From contig CAKTVB010000002.1 in assembly GCA_934621295.1 (NCBI GenBank), positions 248,001-312,000 of the forward strand: 64,000 nucleotides of DNA, in the 5' to 3' direction. Origin of the DNA: an uncultured Collinsella sp. (GTDB taxonomy: Bacteria > Actinomycetota > Coriobacteriia > Coriobacteriales > Coriobacteriaceae). The translations under genes were made by a program, and so were the position numbers. Under the pieces are notes generated by a model that was given only the letters and a program-made list of their open reading frames with translations, was not told the origin of the DNA and did not search any database. Of this stretch, positions 45,171 to 54,056 are shown in pieces; position 1 is the first letter of the stretch; every line of letters starts with the position of its first letter.

Positions 45171-46490
45171 ATGAAAGCGATCATCAATCCACGTCCACTC
45201 GCTGGCACCGTGCCCGCAATCGCATCGAAGTCGATGGCACACCGCCTGATCATCGCCGCGGCACTTGCAAACGACCCCACTCACGTGGTCTGCAATACGA
45301 CCTGTGCCGATATTGAGGCGACGGTTCGCTGTCTTACGGCACTGGGCGCAAAGATCGAGGCCACCGAAGACGGCTTCTCGGTTCGTCCCGCCCCCAGAAG
45401 CGTTGAATTCGGTCTACTCAAAGCCCTTCATGGGGGCACGCTGGATTGTGGCGAGTCCGGCTCCACTCTTCGCTTCATGCTCCCCGTAGCGTGCGCCCTG
45501 GGCGCCGAGGCGTCCTTCATTGGAGCCGGAAGGCTCGGTTCCCGCCCGCTGGCCCCACTATCCGACGAGATCATCGCCGCAGGTTGCGATCTTGATGGTC
45601 TGGGAGGCTTTCCGCTCAAGACCTCCGGGCGCATGCGAGCCGGCCGCTTCGTACTTCCTGGAAATGTAAGCTCCCAGTATATATCGGGTCTTCTGCTCTC
45701 CTTTCCCCTCCTTGACGGCGCAAGTGAAGTCACCGTCATGGGAAAGATTGAAAGTCGCCCGTACATCAACCTCACGATTCAGGCGATGAAAGAATTTGGT
45801 GTAGAGGTGACCGTTCGCCACGCGGATGCCACGTCCACTCAGCCCGAATCAACGACGTTTTCTGTCAACGCCCGAGGGTATCGCTCCCCCGGCACCGTAC
45901 AGGTGGAAGGCGATTGGTCGAACGCTGCATTCTGGCTCTGCGCGGGAGCCCTAAGCAATGCCCCCATCGCTGTTGAGGGAGTCTCTCTCAACTCTGCCCA
46001 AGGAGACAGAAACGTCATGGCGGCCCTTTCTCGCTTTGGCGCGCGTATCCAGCGTGCACCAAAGTGTGCGACCGCCCAGCCCGACGCACTCAACGGTTTT
46101 GAGATGAGCGCACAGGATATCCCCGACCTCGTTCCCGTTATCTCGGCAGTGGCCTCCTGCGCACAGGGAACGACCGTCATTCGCGATTGCGCACGCCTGC
46201 GGATCAAGGAGTCCGACAGGCTTGCCACCACCGCCTCCGAGCTCAATGCTCTGGGCGCCCACGTTGAAGTTGACGGTGATAACTTGATCATTCACGGCAC
46301 AACCGAGCTCAACGGCGGCACCGTCGACTCCCATAACGACCATCGCATCGCCATGATGGCCGCTGTTGCCGCTTCGCGTTGCAACTCCCAGGTTATCATC
46401 AACGAAGCCGAAGCGGTCAACAAATCCTACCCTGATTTCTTTGATCACTACCGACTTCTGGGCGGCGACGTTACGCTCATTGAGGAGTAG
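45171..46490 (+). CDS. aroA: 3-phosphoshikimate 1-carboxyvinyltransferase (EPSP synthase)
   Basis: This enzyme transfers enolpyruvate from PEP to shikimate-3-phosphate. Its 439 residues form two alike halves. Visible motifs are ASKSMAHRLIIAAALA, LDCGESGSTLRFMLP, GRLGSRPL, the ISGLLLSFPLL block, RIKESDRLATTASELNALGA and DSHNDHRIAMMAA. It overlaps nothing and is spaced 15 bases from aroB and 3 from aroC. AGGAAC lies just upstream of the ATG. Confidence 0.97.
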   Translation: MKAIINPRPLAGTVPAIASKSMAHRLIIAAALANDPTHVVCNTTCADIEATVRCLTALGAKIEATEDGFSVRPAPRSVEFGLLKALHGGTLDCGESGSTLRFMLPVACALGAEASFIGAGRLGSRPLAPLSDEIIAAGCDLDGLGGFPLKTSGRMRAGRFVLPGNVSSQYISGLLLSFPLLDGASEVTVMGKIESRPYINLTIQAMKEFGVEVTVRHADATSTQPESTTFSVNARGYRSPGTVQVEGDWSNAAFWLCAGALSNAPIAVEGVSLNSAQGDRNVMAALSRFGARIQRAPKCATAQPDALNGFEMSAQDIPDLVPVISAVASCAQGTTVIRDCARLRIKESDRLATTASELNALGAHVEVDGDNLIIHGTTELNGGTVDSHNDHRIAMMAAVAASRCNSQVIINEAEAVNKSYPDFFDHYRLLGGDVTLIEE

Positions 46491-46493
46491 CTC

Positions 46494-47627
46494 ATGTCTT
46501 CGACCTTCGGAAATCACATTCATCTGAGCATCTTCGGCCAATCGCACTCCACGGCCATCGGCTGCTCGTTGGACGGCCTGCCTGCCGGAATTCCCGTTGA
46601 TCTGGAGGCACTTCAAGCGTTTTGCGATCGCCGTGCGCCAGGCAAAAATGATACCTCGACACCTCGACGCGAAGCGGATACCGTTCACGTACTGAGCGGA
46701 ATCGCCGACGGGCACACATGCGGAGCACCCTTTGCCGCCGTCATCGAAAATACCAACACCCGTTCCAAAGATTACAGCGAACTGCGTTGCGTCCCTCGTC
46801 CGGGCCATGCCGATTGGCCCGCATATGTACGCTACGTCAACTGGCACGATGTCGCCGGCGGCGGTCATTTTTCCGGGCGACTCACAGCGCCGCTGTGCAT
46901 TGCGGGCGGCATTGCCCTACAAGCCCTTGAACAGCTCGGCATCACCGTTTGCGCCCATATGCAACAGGTAGGCGCCATCACCGACGTGCACCTAAACGAC
47001 CTGTTTCGTGAAAAGACGCAAGTCGAGGCAATCCTTCAAAACGAACTCCCCTGCATCGATTCCCAAGCCGCGGCGTTGATGCGAAAGACCATTCTTTCGG
47101 CTAAAGAGCGCCTCGATTCTGTAGGTGGCGCAGTGGAGTGTGCGGTTTACGGTGTACCCGCAGGCATCGGTGACCCCATGTTTGATGGAATCGAAAATCG
47201 TATCGCGCAAATCGCATTTGGCATACCAGCCGTCAAGGGTCTTGAATTCGGCGCAGGCTTCAAAGTGGCCTCGATGCTTGGAAGCCAGAACAATGACGCC
47301 TACCGCATAAGCAATGGCCACGTATGTTGCCAGACCAATCATGCAGGTGGCGCTCTTGGCGGCATCACCACCGGTGCTCCGATCGTCTTTCGCGTTGCGC
47401 TTAAACCTACTCCGTCCATCGCACAGGAGCAGCAAAGCGTAAACTTGCCCGATGGAGCAAACGCGCCTCTTTCTGTTAAAGGAAGGCATGATCCGTGCAT
47501 TGTCGCACGCGCCGTGCCGGTCGTGGAGGCTGCGGCCGCCCTTGCCGTGCTCGATGCGCTTCTTGAGGATGGCCGGTTTGAGGTTCCCCCTTCGCCCGAT
47601 TTCTGCCCCCAACGCTGCAGCCAATAA
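46494..47627 (+). CDS. aroC: Chorismate synthase
   Basis: This enzyme eliminates phosphate from EPSP to give chorismate, using reduced FMN. Its 377 residues have the three family signatures: FGQSHSTAIGCSLDGLPAG, VNWHDVAGGGHFSGRLTAP and NHAGGALGGITTGAPIVFRV. The start ATG follows GAGGAGTAGCTC at the aroA end. No flavin reductase domain is fused, so reduced flavin must come from elsewhere. Confidence 0.97.
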   Translation: MSSTFGNHIHLSIFGQSHSTAIGCSLDGLPAGIPVDLEALQAFCDRRAPGKNDTSTPRREADTVHVLSGIADGHTCGAPFAAVIENTNTRSKDYSELRCVPRPGHADWPAYVRYVNWHDVAGGGHFSGRLTAPLCIAGGIALQALEQLGITVCAHMQQVGAITDVHLNDLFREKTQVEAILQNELPCIDSQAAALMRKTILSAKERLDSVGGAVECAVYGVPAGIGDPMFDGIENRIAQIAFGIPAVKGLEFGAGFKVASMLGSQNNDAYRISNGHVCCQTNHAGGALGGITTGAPIVFRVALKPTPSIAQEQQSVNLPDGANAPLSVKGRHDPCIVARAVPVVEAAAALAVLDALLEDGRFEVPPSPDFCPQRCSQ

Positions 47628-47658
47628 CCGATCATCACTACTCGCACAAGGATGCCCG

Positions 47659-48804
47659 ATGGAACTCACCGACGTCAGAACCCAAATTGATGCAATCGAC
47701 ACGCAGCTGCTCGACCTCTTTTGCCGTCGCATGGACCTGGCTCAAGAAGTTGCTGCCGCAAAAAAGGGAATGAAAAAAGCGGTCTTCGACCCCGCCCGCG
47801 AGCGCGCAAAGCTTGCTGACATCATGGATCGCGCACCCGAACGCTATGCCTCGCAAGCCGTCTCGCTTTTCTCGCTTCTCATGACCATGAACAAAGCGGA
47901 GCAGCAAAAGATCCTTCACGAGAACGACGCGGAAAGCCTTTCCTCCCAAGCACGCGCCTCGCTTCTTCCATCTTCGGAGGCCTTCCCCAGCACTGCACAT
48001 GTAGCATGTCAAGGCGTTGAGGGCGCGTATAGCCAGATTGCCGCATGCCGCTTGTTCCGCGTTCCCGTCATATCGTATTTCACCACATTCGAAGGCGTGT
48101 TCCGCGCTGTTCAAAGCGGACTTTGCGAATATGGCGTACTGCCTATCGAAAATTCCACGGCAGGCTCGGTCAATCATGTCTACGATCTCATGGCTCAGTA
48201 CCGTGTATCCATTGTCAAGAGCCTGCGTCAAAAGATCGACCATCAGTTGCTCGTATCGCCGGGAACAAACCTTGAGAACATTACCGAGATTTGCTCCCAC
48301 CAGCAGGCAATTGCTCAATGCTCCGATATCATTGAGCGTCTTGGCGCACAGGTAACCGTTACGGAAAACACGGCCATGGCCGCTCAAATGGTCGCCGAAT
48401 CCGATCGGGATGATATCGCTGCAATCTCGTCTCGAAACTGTGCGGAACTCTATGGTCTCGAAGTGGCCGCACGTGATGTACAAAACGCCGACTCTAACTA
48501 CACCAGGTTCGTCGTCATTTCTGCTGAGCCTAAAATCTACCCCGGCGCCAACAGAACATCTCTCATGGTCACCCTCAAGCATGAGCCCGGCTCGCTCTAT
48601 CGCATGCTCGAGCGCTTCTATGCTCTGGGAATCAATATGGTCAAGCTTGAAAGCCGCCCCATTCCTGGACGCGATTTTGAATTTGTTTTCTATTTTGACC
48701 TCGAGGCCCCCGCAGCCAGCAACGAGCTTGATACACTCCTGGATTCACTGGATGACATCTGCGATTCCTATGTCTACTTCGGCACATATACGGAGGTTCT
48801 TTAA
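47659..48804 (+). CDS. pheA: Bifunctional chorismate mutase / prephenate dehydratase
   Basis: This bifunctional protein of 381 residues makes phenylpyruvate from chorismate. Chorismate mutase spans about 1-90 (TDVRTQIDAIDTQLLDLFCR, RRMDLAQEVAAAKK). Prephenate dehydratase spans about 110-285 (VACQGVEGAYSQIAACRL, ENSTAGSVNHVYDLM, NYTRFVVIS). A C-terminal ACT domain (about 295-378) with GSLYRMLERFYALGINMVK and ESRP gives likely phenylalanine feedback control. ATG at 47659 is chosen to start the mutase domain; the frame extends upstream into aroC. It ends flush against aroE (TAA-ATG). Confidence 0.95.
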   Translation: MELTDVRTQIDAIDTQLLDLFCRRMDLAQEVAAAKKGMKKAVFDPARERAKLADIMDRAPERYASQAVSLFSLLMTMNKAEQQKILHENDAESLSSQARASLLPSSEAFPSTAHVACQGVEGAYSQIAACRLFRVPVISYFTTFEGVFRAVQSGLCEYGVLPIENSTAGSVNHVYDLMAQYRVSIVKSLRQKIDHQLLVSPGTNLENITEICSHQQAIAQCSDIIERLGAQVTVTENTAMAAQMVAESDRDDIAAISSRNCAELYGLEVAARDVQNADSNYTRFVVISAEPKIYPGANRTSLMVTLKHEPGSLYRMLERFYALGINMVKLESRPIPGRDFEFVFYFDLEAPAASNELDTLLDSLDDICDSYVYFGTYTEVL

Positions 48805-50043
48805 ATGACTACGCGACCCTATGGCGTTTTGGGCAGAGTGCTGGGCCATTCCTACACCCCCACCATCTACAGGGAACTTGCTGGACTTGACTATCGACGC
48901 TTTGAACGTGAGCCCGAAGACCTTGAATCCTTCCTCACGGGTGACGAATGGGAAGGCGTTAACGTAACCATTCCCTATAAGCGCTCCGTCATCCCCTATC
49001 TTTCAGACATGAGCGACATCGCCCGTCGTTTGGGCAACGTCAACACTATCACGCGCCGCGAAGATGGCACCCTATATGGTGACAACACCGATTACTATGG
49101 CTTCAAATGCCTAGTCGAATCCCTTGGCATCGATGTCTCGGGGATGAAAGCCGTGGTCTTTGGCGGAACCGGGGGCGCTGGAGCGACCGTCATGGCCGTA
49201 CTTGCCGATATGAATGTAGAGGCGGTGTCCATCAGCCGGCACGGAGAGCGCACGTACAAGGATCTTAAAAATCTTTCCGATATTGAGCTAGCCGTCAACT
49301 GCACTCCTGTTGGAATGTATCCCAACTGCCCCGATTCACTCTGCGACCTTAACGACTTACCCGACCTCAAGGCTGTTGTCGACATCGTGTACAACCCTGC
49401 ACGCACTGGAATCATCCTCGAAGCAGAGAAGCGCGGCATCTCTTGCGCAAGCGGTCTATTGATGCTTGTCGCTCAAGCGGCACAGGCGGTCGAGCGCTAT
49501 ACCGGCAAACCCATCGACTTAACTCGCACCTACGACGTAACCGAGCGCCTTGCAGCCTCGGAGCAAAACATCGCGATCATCGGCATGCCCGGATGCGGCA
49601 AGACGCGCGGTGGCAAAGCCTTGGCTTCGATTCTTGACAGGACTTTTGTTGATATCGATCAAGAACTTGAATCGCGCCTTGGATGCAGCTGCTCTGAATT
49701 TATCGAGCGGGAAGGCGAAGAAGCGTTTCGCCAACAAGAAACCGCCTGTCTGGCCGATATCGCCAAACGCAGCAGTTTGGTCATCTCCTGCGGTGGCGGC
49801 GTGGTCACACGTCCCGAAAACTACCCGCTTCTGCATCAGAACAGCGTAATCGTTATGATTGATCGCGCACTCTCGCAGCTCGCAACCCATGGCCGCCCCA
49901 TCACGACACGAGACGGCATCCAAGCACTTGCCGCGGCGCGTATGCCGCTCTACCACGCTTGGGCAGATTATGAAGTCGCCTCGCAAAAGACCCCGATGCA
50001 GACGGCATCGCTGATTCGCGACACCTTGCCACCTATGATCTAG
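48805..50043 (+). CDS. aroE: Shikimate dehydrogenase-shikimate kinase fusion
   Basis: The 412-residue polypeptide joins two consecutive pathway steps. Residues 1-250 are shikimate 5-dehydrogenase: GRVLGHSYTPTIYREL, VNVTIPYKRSV with the catalytic Lys, DNTDYYGF with the catalytic Asp, and the NADP motif FGGTGGAGATVMA. From about 252 a shikimate kinase follows: P-loop GMPGCGKT, FVDIDQELE, Arg in EEAFRQQET, SCGGGVVTR and RMPLYHAWADY. Both halves look active. The second half duplicates the separate aroK at 61282-61815. AGGT is close to the ATG, within the pheA 3' end. Confidence 0.95.
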   Translation: MTTRPYGVLGRVLGHSYTPTIYRELAGLDYRRFEREPEDLESFLTGDEWEGVNVTIPYKRSVIPYLSDMSDIARRLGNVNTITRREDGTLYGDNTDYYGFKCLVESLGIDVSGMKAVVFGGTGGAGATVMAVLADMNVEAVSISRHGERTYKDLKNLSDIELAVNCTPVGMYPNCPDSLCDLNDLPDLKAVVDIVYNPARTGIILEAEKRGISCASGLLMLVAQAAQAVERYTGKPIDLTRTYDVTERLAASEQNIAIIGMPGCGKTRGGKALASILDRTFVDIDQELESRLGCSCSEFIEREGEEAFRQQETACLADIAKRSSLVISCGGGVVTRPENYPLLHQNSVIVMIDRALSQLATHGRPITTRDGIQALAAARMPLYHAWADYEVASQKTPMQTASLIRDTLPPMI

Positions 50044-50058
50044 CAGAAGGCTGTAACC

Positions 50059-50496
50059 ATGAATGCGCTCGTCATCAACGGACCAAATCTCAATATGCTC
50101 GGCATCAGGGAACCAGATATCTACGGTCGTCAAACCTATGATGACCTTGTCGAACTATGCCAAACCGCCGGACAAAACGAAGGTTTTGACACCGTCGATG
50201 TCTACCAGTCAAATCATGAGGGAGACCTGATTGATGCGATTCAGCAGGCCCTTGGGGTCTATGACGGCATCGTTATCAATCCGGCCGCCTATACGCACAC
50301 AAGCGTCGGCATCCTCGACGCCCTCAAGGCAGTTCAGATCCCTGCAGTTGAAGTGCATATTTCGGCAGTCGATGAACGTGAGAGCTTTCGGCAACTATCA
50401 TACGCTGGCATGGCATGCTTTGATCGCGTAGTTGGAGAGGGCCTTGAAGGCTATGCGCATGCGCTTCGCATCCTCAAAGAGCATCTATCACGATAG
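50059..50496 (+). CDS. aroQ: 3-dehydroquinate dehydratase, type II
   Basis: This dodecameric enzyme removes water from dehydroquinate to give dehydroshikimate. Its 145 residues are standard. Active-site pieces are the N-terminal INGPNLNMLGIREPDIYG with the catalytic Tyr, QSNHEGDLIDAIQQA, INPAAYTHTSVGI and the C-terminal HISAVDERESFRQLSY (the family reads HLSN here). It closes the aro cluster and is convergent with recN 20 bases away. Confidence 0.97.
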   Translation: MNALVINGPNLNMLGIREPDIYGRQTYDDLVELCQTAGQNEGFDTVDVYQSNHEGDLIDAIQQALGVYDGIVINPAAYTHTSVGILDALKAVQIPAVEVHISAVDERESFRQLSYAGMACFDRVVGEGLEGYAHALRILKEHLSR

Positions 50497-50503
50497 ACAG
50501 ATG

Positions 50504-50533
50504 GCGGGCATCGGGTTAATCCAGAGTGCCCGC
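50504..50533. terminator. Hairpin between convergent aroQ and recN
   Basis: GCGGGCA and TGCCCGC pair perfectly around a 16-base loop between the two convergent genes; the right arm lies inside the last codons of recN. The plus-strand flank is TTCTTCC, a weak T-run, so it may serve both directions. Confidence 0.5.
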
Positions 50534-52153
50534 TTCTTCCAGAAGGGCTCGCGCATGGTCGATTGACACTTGCTCGGTATCTCCCGAAAGCATCCGCGCG
50601 ATCTCCTCGATACGGCCATCCCCCGCAATCGGAGCAATCGAGGTGACGGGGACCTCGACGTCGCTATCCTTAGTGACAAGATAATGACGCGATGCTGCAA
50701 CGGCGATCTGTGCGGTATGGGTGACAACGATCACCTGATGGGTGCGTGCAAGGTCGGAAAGAACGGACGCAAGGGAACGAGCGGTTGCTCCGCCCACGCC
50801 GGCATCGATTTCGTCAAAGACCATTGTCGAAACACCGTCGGCCTCACCAAGAACAACGCTGCAAGCAAGCATGACTCGCGAAAGCTCGCCACCCGAAGCG
50901 ATGCGACGCAAAGGGCGCGGCGTTAAACCAGCACCGCTGCGATACAGCAGCTCATACGCGCAAGAACCCGATTCGGTCCAAGCTTTGCGATCGAGGTCTC
51001 GAGTCTGCCAAACAAGCTCGGCATTTCCCATCTCAAGACGGGCAAGCTGTTTTCCCACCTCTCGGCAGAAGCGAGGCCCGGCAGCAGCGCGACAGCGGGC
51101 GAGCTTTTTCGCAGCCTCCTGAAGGACACCCTCCGCTTCGTCCACGCGACGTTTAGCCTGAGCAAGGCGAGCATCCGAATCATTTACAAGACCCAAAAGC
51201 TCGGCACTTTGACGATAACGCTCAAAAACATCATCCATCGAAGGTCCGAATTGACGCTTCAAAGCGTTAAGCGCACCTAAACGATCATGTTTACGCGCCA
51301 GATCGGCGGGATCAAAATCAACGGAATCGCGATAGCGACGGAGCTCGGCAGCGGCATCTTCCATGGTGATGGCAGCGCCACTCAGCTCATCGGCAAATCC
51401 AGCAAGTGCAGCATCAACACTTCCCATGCGTGAAAGCTCAGCAATAGCACTATTGAGGGAATCGAGTGCTCCGCCTTCGCCAGATAGGCACTCCTGAGCA
51501 TCATTTGCACAGGTAGCAAGCGCTTCTGCGTGTTCAGCTCGAGGAAGAATCTCTTCCAATTCCTCGAGTTCACCCGGCTTAGGATCGATCTCTTCGATTC
51601 TCTCGACACAAAAACGAGCTTCTTCGAGGCGCGAACCCTGAGTGCGCGCAGCTCGTTCAAGCTCGCCATATTCCCTCAACAGACGCTTATGCTCACGAAA
51701 AGCAGCAAGATAGGCAGCATGAGCAGAAGCGATGGTATCTCGCGACCAGGTATCGACCATAGCCAGGTGGTATACGGTGTCGAGCAGACGCTGATGTTCA
51801 TGCTGGCCGCATATATCAACAAGAGGACTCACCTGTGACGCAAGTTCCGATACGCTTGCCAAGGAGCCATCGATTTTCACACGGCTCCGGCCGTCGGCGG
51901 AAAGTCGACGTTCGACAACAAAACCCTCCGCATCGGCATCGCTACGATAGAGCCGACCTTGAACAAGAGCTCCGGACTCGCCCTCGCGGACACACGAAGA
52001 GTCTGCACGCTCACCCATCAGCAGCTTTAAAGCCGAGAGAAGCGCCGTCTTGCCAGCACCCGTCTCGCCCGTGAGGACCGTAAGACCGGGAGCAAACGAA
52101 ATCTGCGCATCGCTAATCAGCGCGATATTGCGGACAAGCAGCTCATCAATCAT
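50516..52153 (-). CDS. recN: DNA repair protein RecN
   Basis: This SMC-like ATPase holds broken DNA ends during recombinational repair. Its 545 residues have Walker A TGETGAGKTALL near the N-terminus, long coiled-coil arms (about 150-370), the ABC signature region RIASGGELSRVMLA and Walker B MVFDEIDAGVGG. ATG at 52153 overlaps the nadK stop by eight bases; the open frame reaches further upstream inside nadK but that part is not RecN-like. It is the last gene of the long operon. Confidence 0.96.
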   Translation of the reverse strand: MIDELLVRNIALISDAQISFAPGLTVLTGETGAGKTALLSALKLLMGERADSSCVREGESGALVQGRLYRSDADAEGFVVERRLSADGRSRVKIDGSLASVSELASQVSPLVDICGQHEHQRLLDTVYHLAMVDTWSRDTIASAHAAYLAAFREHKRLLREYGELERAARTQGSRLEEARFCVERIEEIDPKPGELEELEEILPRAEHAEALATCANDAQECLSGEGGALDSLNSAIAELSRMGSVDAALAGFADELSGAAITMEDAAAELRRYRDSVDFDPADLARKHDRLGALNALKRQFGPSMDDVFERYRQSAELLGLVNDSDARLAQAKRRVDEAEGVLQEAAKKLARCRAAAGPRFCREVGKQLARLEMGNAELVWQTRDLDRKAWTESGSCAYELLYRSGAGLTPRPLRRIASGGELSRVMLACSVVLGEADGVSTMVFDEIDAGVGGATARSLASVLSDLARTHQVIVVTHTAQIAVAASRHYLVTKDSDVEVPVTSIAPIAGDGRIEEIARMLSGDTEQVSIDHARALLEEAGTLD

Positions 52154-53003
52154 GGCGAACACCGTAAAAAACACGAGAAACAGAATTATAGAAGCTCTCG
52201 GGGCCATAATCGAGCAGCAGAATGTCTGCGTCGCCGCGCCTAACGGCAACATATTCCACTTCACCCTCGGGACTCAAGAACTGACCATCCACGGCGATGG
52301 CGGGGACAGAAGGCCGGTCATGCGACATGGCAATTTCCACAACATCGGATGGGGAGGTGAGAAACGCACGAGCCTGAATGGTATGCGGCGCAATGGGAAC
52401 GCAGACCATACCCGAAAAATCAGGACTGACAATGGGGCCGCCGGCGGAAAGCGCATAGCCAGTAGATCCCGTTGCCGTAGATACAACAACCCCATCGCCA
52501 CGAAGGCGATCGATATGATGACCCGAAACGCAGATATCGAACTCGACCATATCGGACAACGGCCCACGCGTGAGAGCCAAATCGTTAAGGGCTTGAGCCG
52601 TGATGACTCGCTCCTCACCATTTGGCAACATACTGTGGACCTCACAGCAAAGCGTTGCGCGACGGCTCACATGCATCTCGTCTGCAAGCGCATCGGAAAC
52701 AACACGCAAGATGTCGCCTTCCTCGGGATTCGCAGCCGTTAGGAAGCCAACATGACCATAAGAGAGGCCCAAGATGGGAATCTCGTTGACACCCACAAGA
52801 TGAGCCGCTCGCAGCAAGGTGCCATCGCCGCCAAGCGAGATAACAAGATCGAAATCGGAGATATCGGTTTCGTCCTTAATGCCGGATCGCTGGTCAACCG
52901 CCCAGGCAACCTCGACACCCTGACGTGTAAGCCAAAGCTCAAGCGTCAAGCCACTTTGAATCGCCTCGTCCTTGTAGTAATTGGGGACCAAAAAGACTTT
53001 CAT
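52146..53003 (-). CDS. nadK: NAD kinase
   Basis: This enzyme phosphorylates NAD to NADP. Its 285 residues have the GGDGT motif in SLGGDGTLLRAAH, the conserved ALNDLALTRG (family: NE motif, here ND), and GDGVVVSTATGSTGYALSAGG. The start overlaps the tlyA stop (ATGA) and the stop overlaps recN, so tlyA-nadK-recN is a translationally coupled trio conserved across Gram-positives. Confidence 0.96.
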   Translation of the reverse strand: MKVFLVPNYYKDEAIQSGLTLELWLTRQGVEVAWAVDQRSGIKDETDISDFDLVISLGGDGTLLRAAHLVGVNEIPILGLSYGHVGFLTAANPEEGDILRVVSDALADEMHVSRRATLCCEVHSMLPNGEERVITAQALNDLALTRGPLSDMVEFDICVSGHHIDRLRGDGVVVSTATGSTGYALSAGGPIVSPDFSGMVCVPIAPHTIQARAFLTSPSDVVEIAMSHDRPSVPAIAVDGQFLSPEGEVEYVAVRRGDADILLLDYGPESFYNSVSRVFYGVRHD

Positions 53004-53803
53004 AGCTCCTCAGCCTTCTCCTTGAGCCTCGAAATCTGTGACCTCATATCGTCTGTTGAGCTGTCATTAAAGCGAACGCGATCACCATAAATGAAAAACT
53101 CGCGATTGCCTTTTGCTCCATGGATAGGCGATACACAGATATCGACGGGATACAGTCCGCGACCGGCAAAAAGGTCGATGGTCTGCGAAAGAACTCGCGT
53201 ATGGACCTTTGGGTCCCGAACGATACCGCCCTCCCCCACCTCGTGGGCTTCCGCCTCAAACTGAGGTTTTACAAGCGAAACAAACGCACCATGCGGTGCG
53301 AGCAATTCAAGCGTTGCGGGCAGTATGGTCCGAATGCTCGTAAAGGAAACATCGCAAACGGCAAGGTCAAAGGCGGAATTAAACCCTTGGGCGGGAAGGT
53401 CAACGATGTTGGTACGCTCATGCAAATCGACACGCTCATCGTTTCGAAGCGACCAATCAAACTGAGCATGACCAACATCGACCGAAACAACGCTGCGAGC
53501 CCCACGCTTAAGCAGACAATCGGTAAAACCGCCAGAAGAGCAACCAATATCAAGGCAATAAAGGCCGTCAACATCGACTGAGAAGGCATCCAAGGCCCCG
53601 CAAAGCTTAAGACCGCCACGGCTCACGTAGGGAATACGACCCTTAACATGCAAATCGCACCCAACTTCGACCCGTACTGCAGGAGAAGAAAAGCGCTCTC
53701 CCGCACAGGACACAAGTCCCGCCATGCACATGCGCAAAGCATCATCGCGCGTCTGGCAGATGCCCTGCGCAATCATCTCATCATCTAAACGGCGCCGCTT
53801 CAT
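53000..53803 (-). CDS. tlyA: TlyA-family rRNA 2'-O-methyltransferase
   Basis: This S4-domain RNA methyltransferase modifies 16S and 23S rRNA cytidines in relatives. Its 267 residues start with an S4 domain (about 1-62, RRRLDDEMIAQGICQTRDDA), then the FtsJ-type fold with SAM loop CLDIGCSSGGFTDCLL and the catalytic KDK residues in VSRGGLKL, AVCDVSF and LVKPQFEA. It follows xseB by eight bases. TlyA defines capreomycin sensitivity in mycobacteria; no claim on that is made here. Confidence 0.93.
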   Translation of the reverse strand: MKRRRLDDEMIAQGICQTRDDALRMCMAGLVSCAGERFSSPAVRVEVGCDLHVKGRIPYVSRGGLKLCGALDAFSVDVDGLYCLDIGCSSGGFTDCLLKRGARSVVSVDVGHAQFDWSLRNDERVDLHERTNIVDLPAQGFNSAFDLAVCDVSFTSIRTILPATLELLAPHGAFVSLVKPQFEAEAHEVGEGGIVRDPKVHTRVLSQTIDLFAGRGLYPVDICVSPIHGAKGNREFFIYGDRVRFNDSSTDDMRSQISRLKEKAEEL

Positions 53804-53811
53804 GCGAGCAA

Positions 53812-54054
53812 CTATTCTACTGTAGATTCGGAATGCGAATCATCCTTCGCCGATGTCTCTTCAAGTTGAGCGGCTTCGCGATCGGATAGCTCAAAGTTAT
53901 CCACCATCTCAACTGCCTTAGAGCCCAAGGCAATAGCCTCGTCAAAAAGATCGAGGCTATGCTCAAGGGAAGCGTCTTTTGCGCGCACGGCAGCAACGAT
54001 ATCGTCCATGCGCGCCATGACGTCATCAAACGTATGGACTGTCGTCTCGGACAT
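53812..54054 (-). CDS. xseB: Exodeoxyribonuclease VII small subunit
   Basis: XseB is the small helical subunit that, in several copies, joins XseA to form a single-strand exonuclease. Its 80 residues show the family pattern TFDDVMARMDDIVAAVRAKD followed by ASLEHSLDLFDEAIALG. xseA, which usually sits next to it, is not in this window; the left neighbour is nusB. It is spaced two bases from nusB and must pair with an XseA made elsewhere. Confidence 0.9.
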   Translation of the reverse strand: MSETTVHTFDDVMARMDDIVAAVRAKDASLEHSLDLFDEAIALGSKAVEMVDNFELSDREAAQLEETSAKDDSHSESTVE

Positions 54055-54056
54055 GA

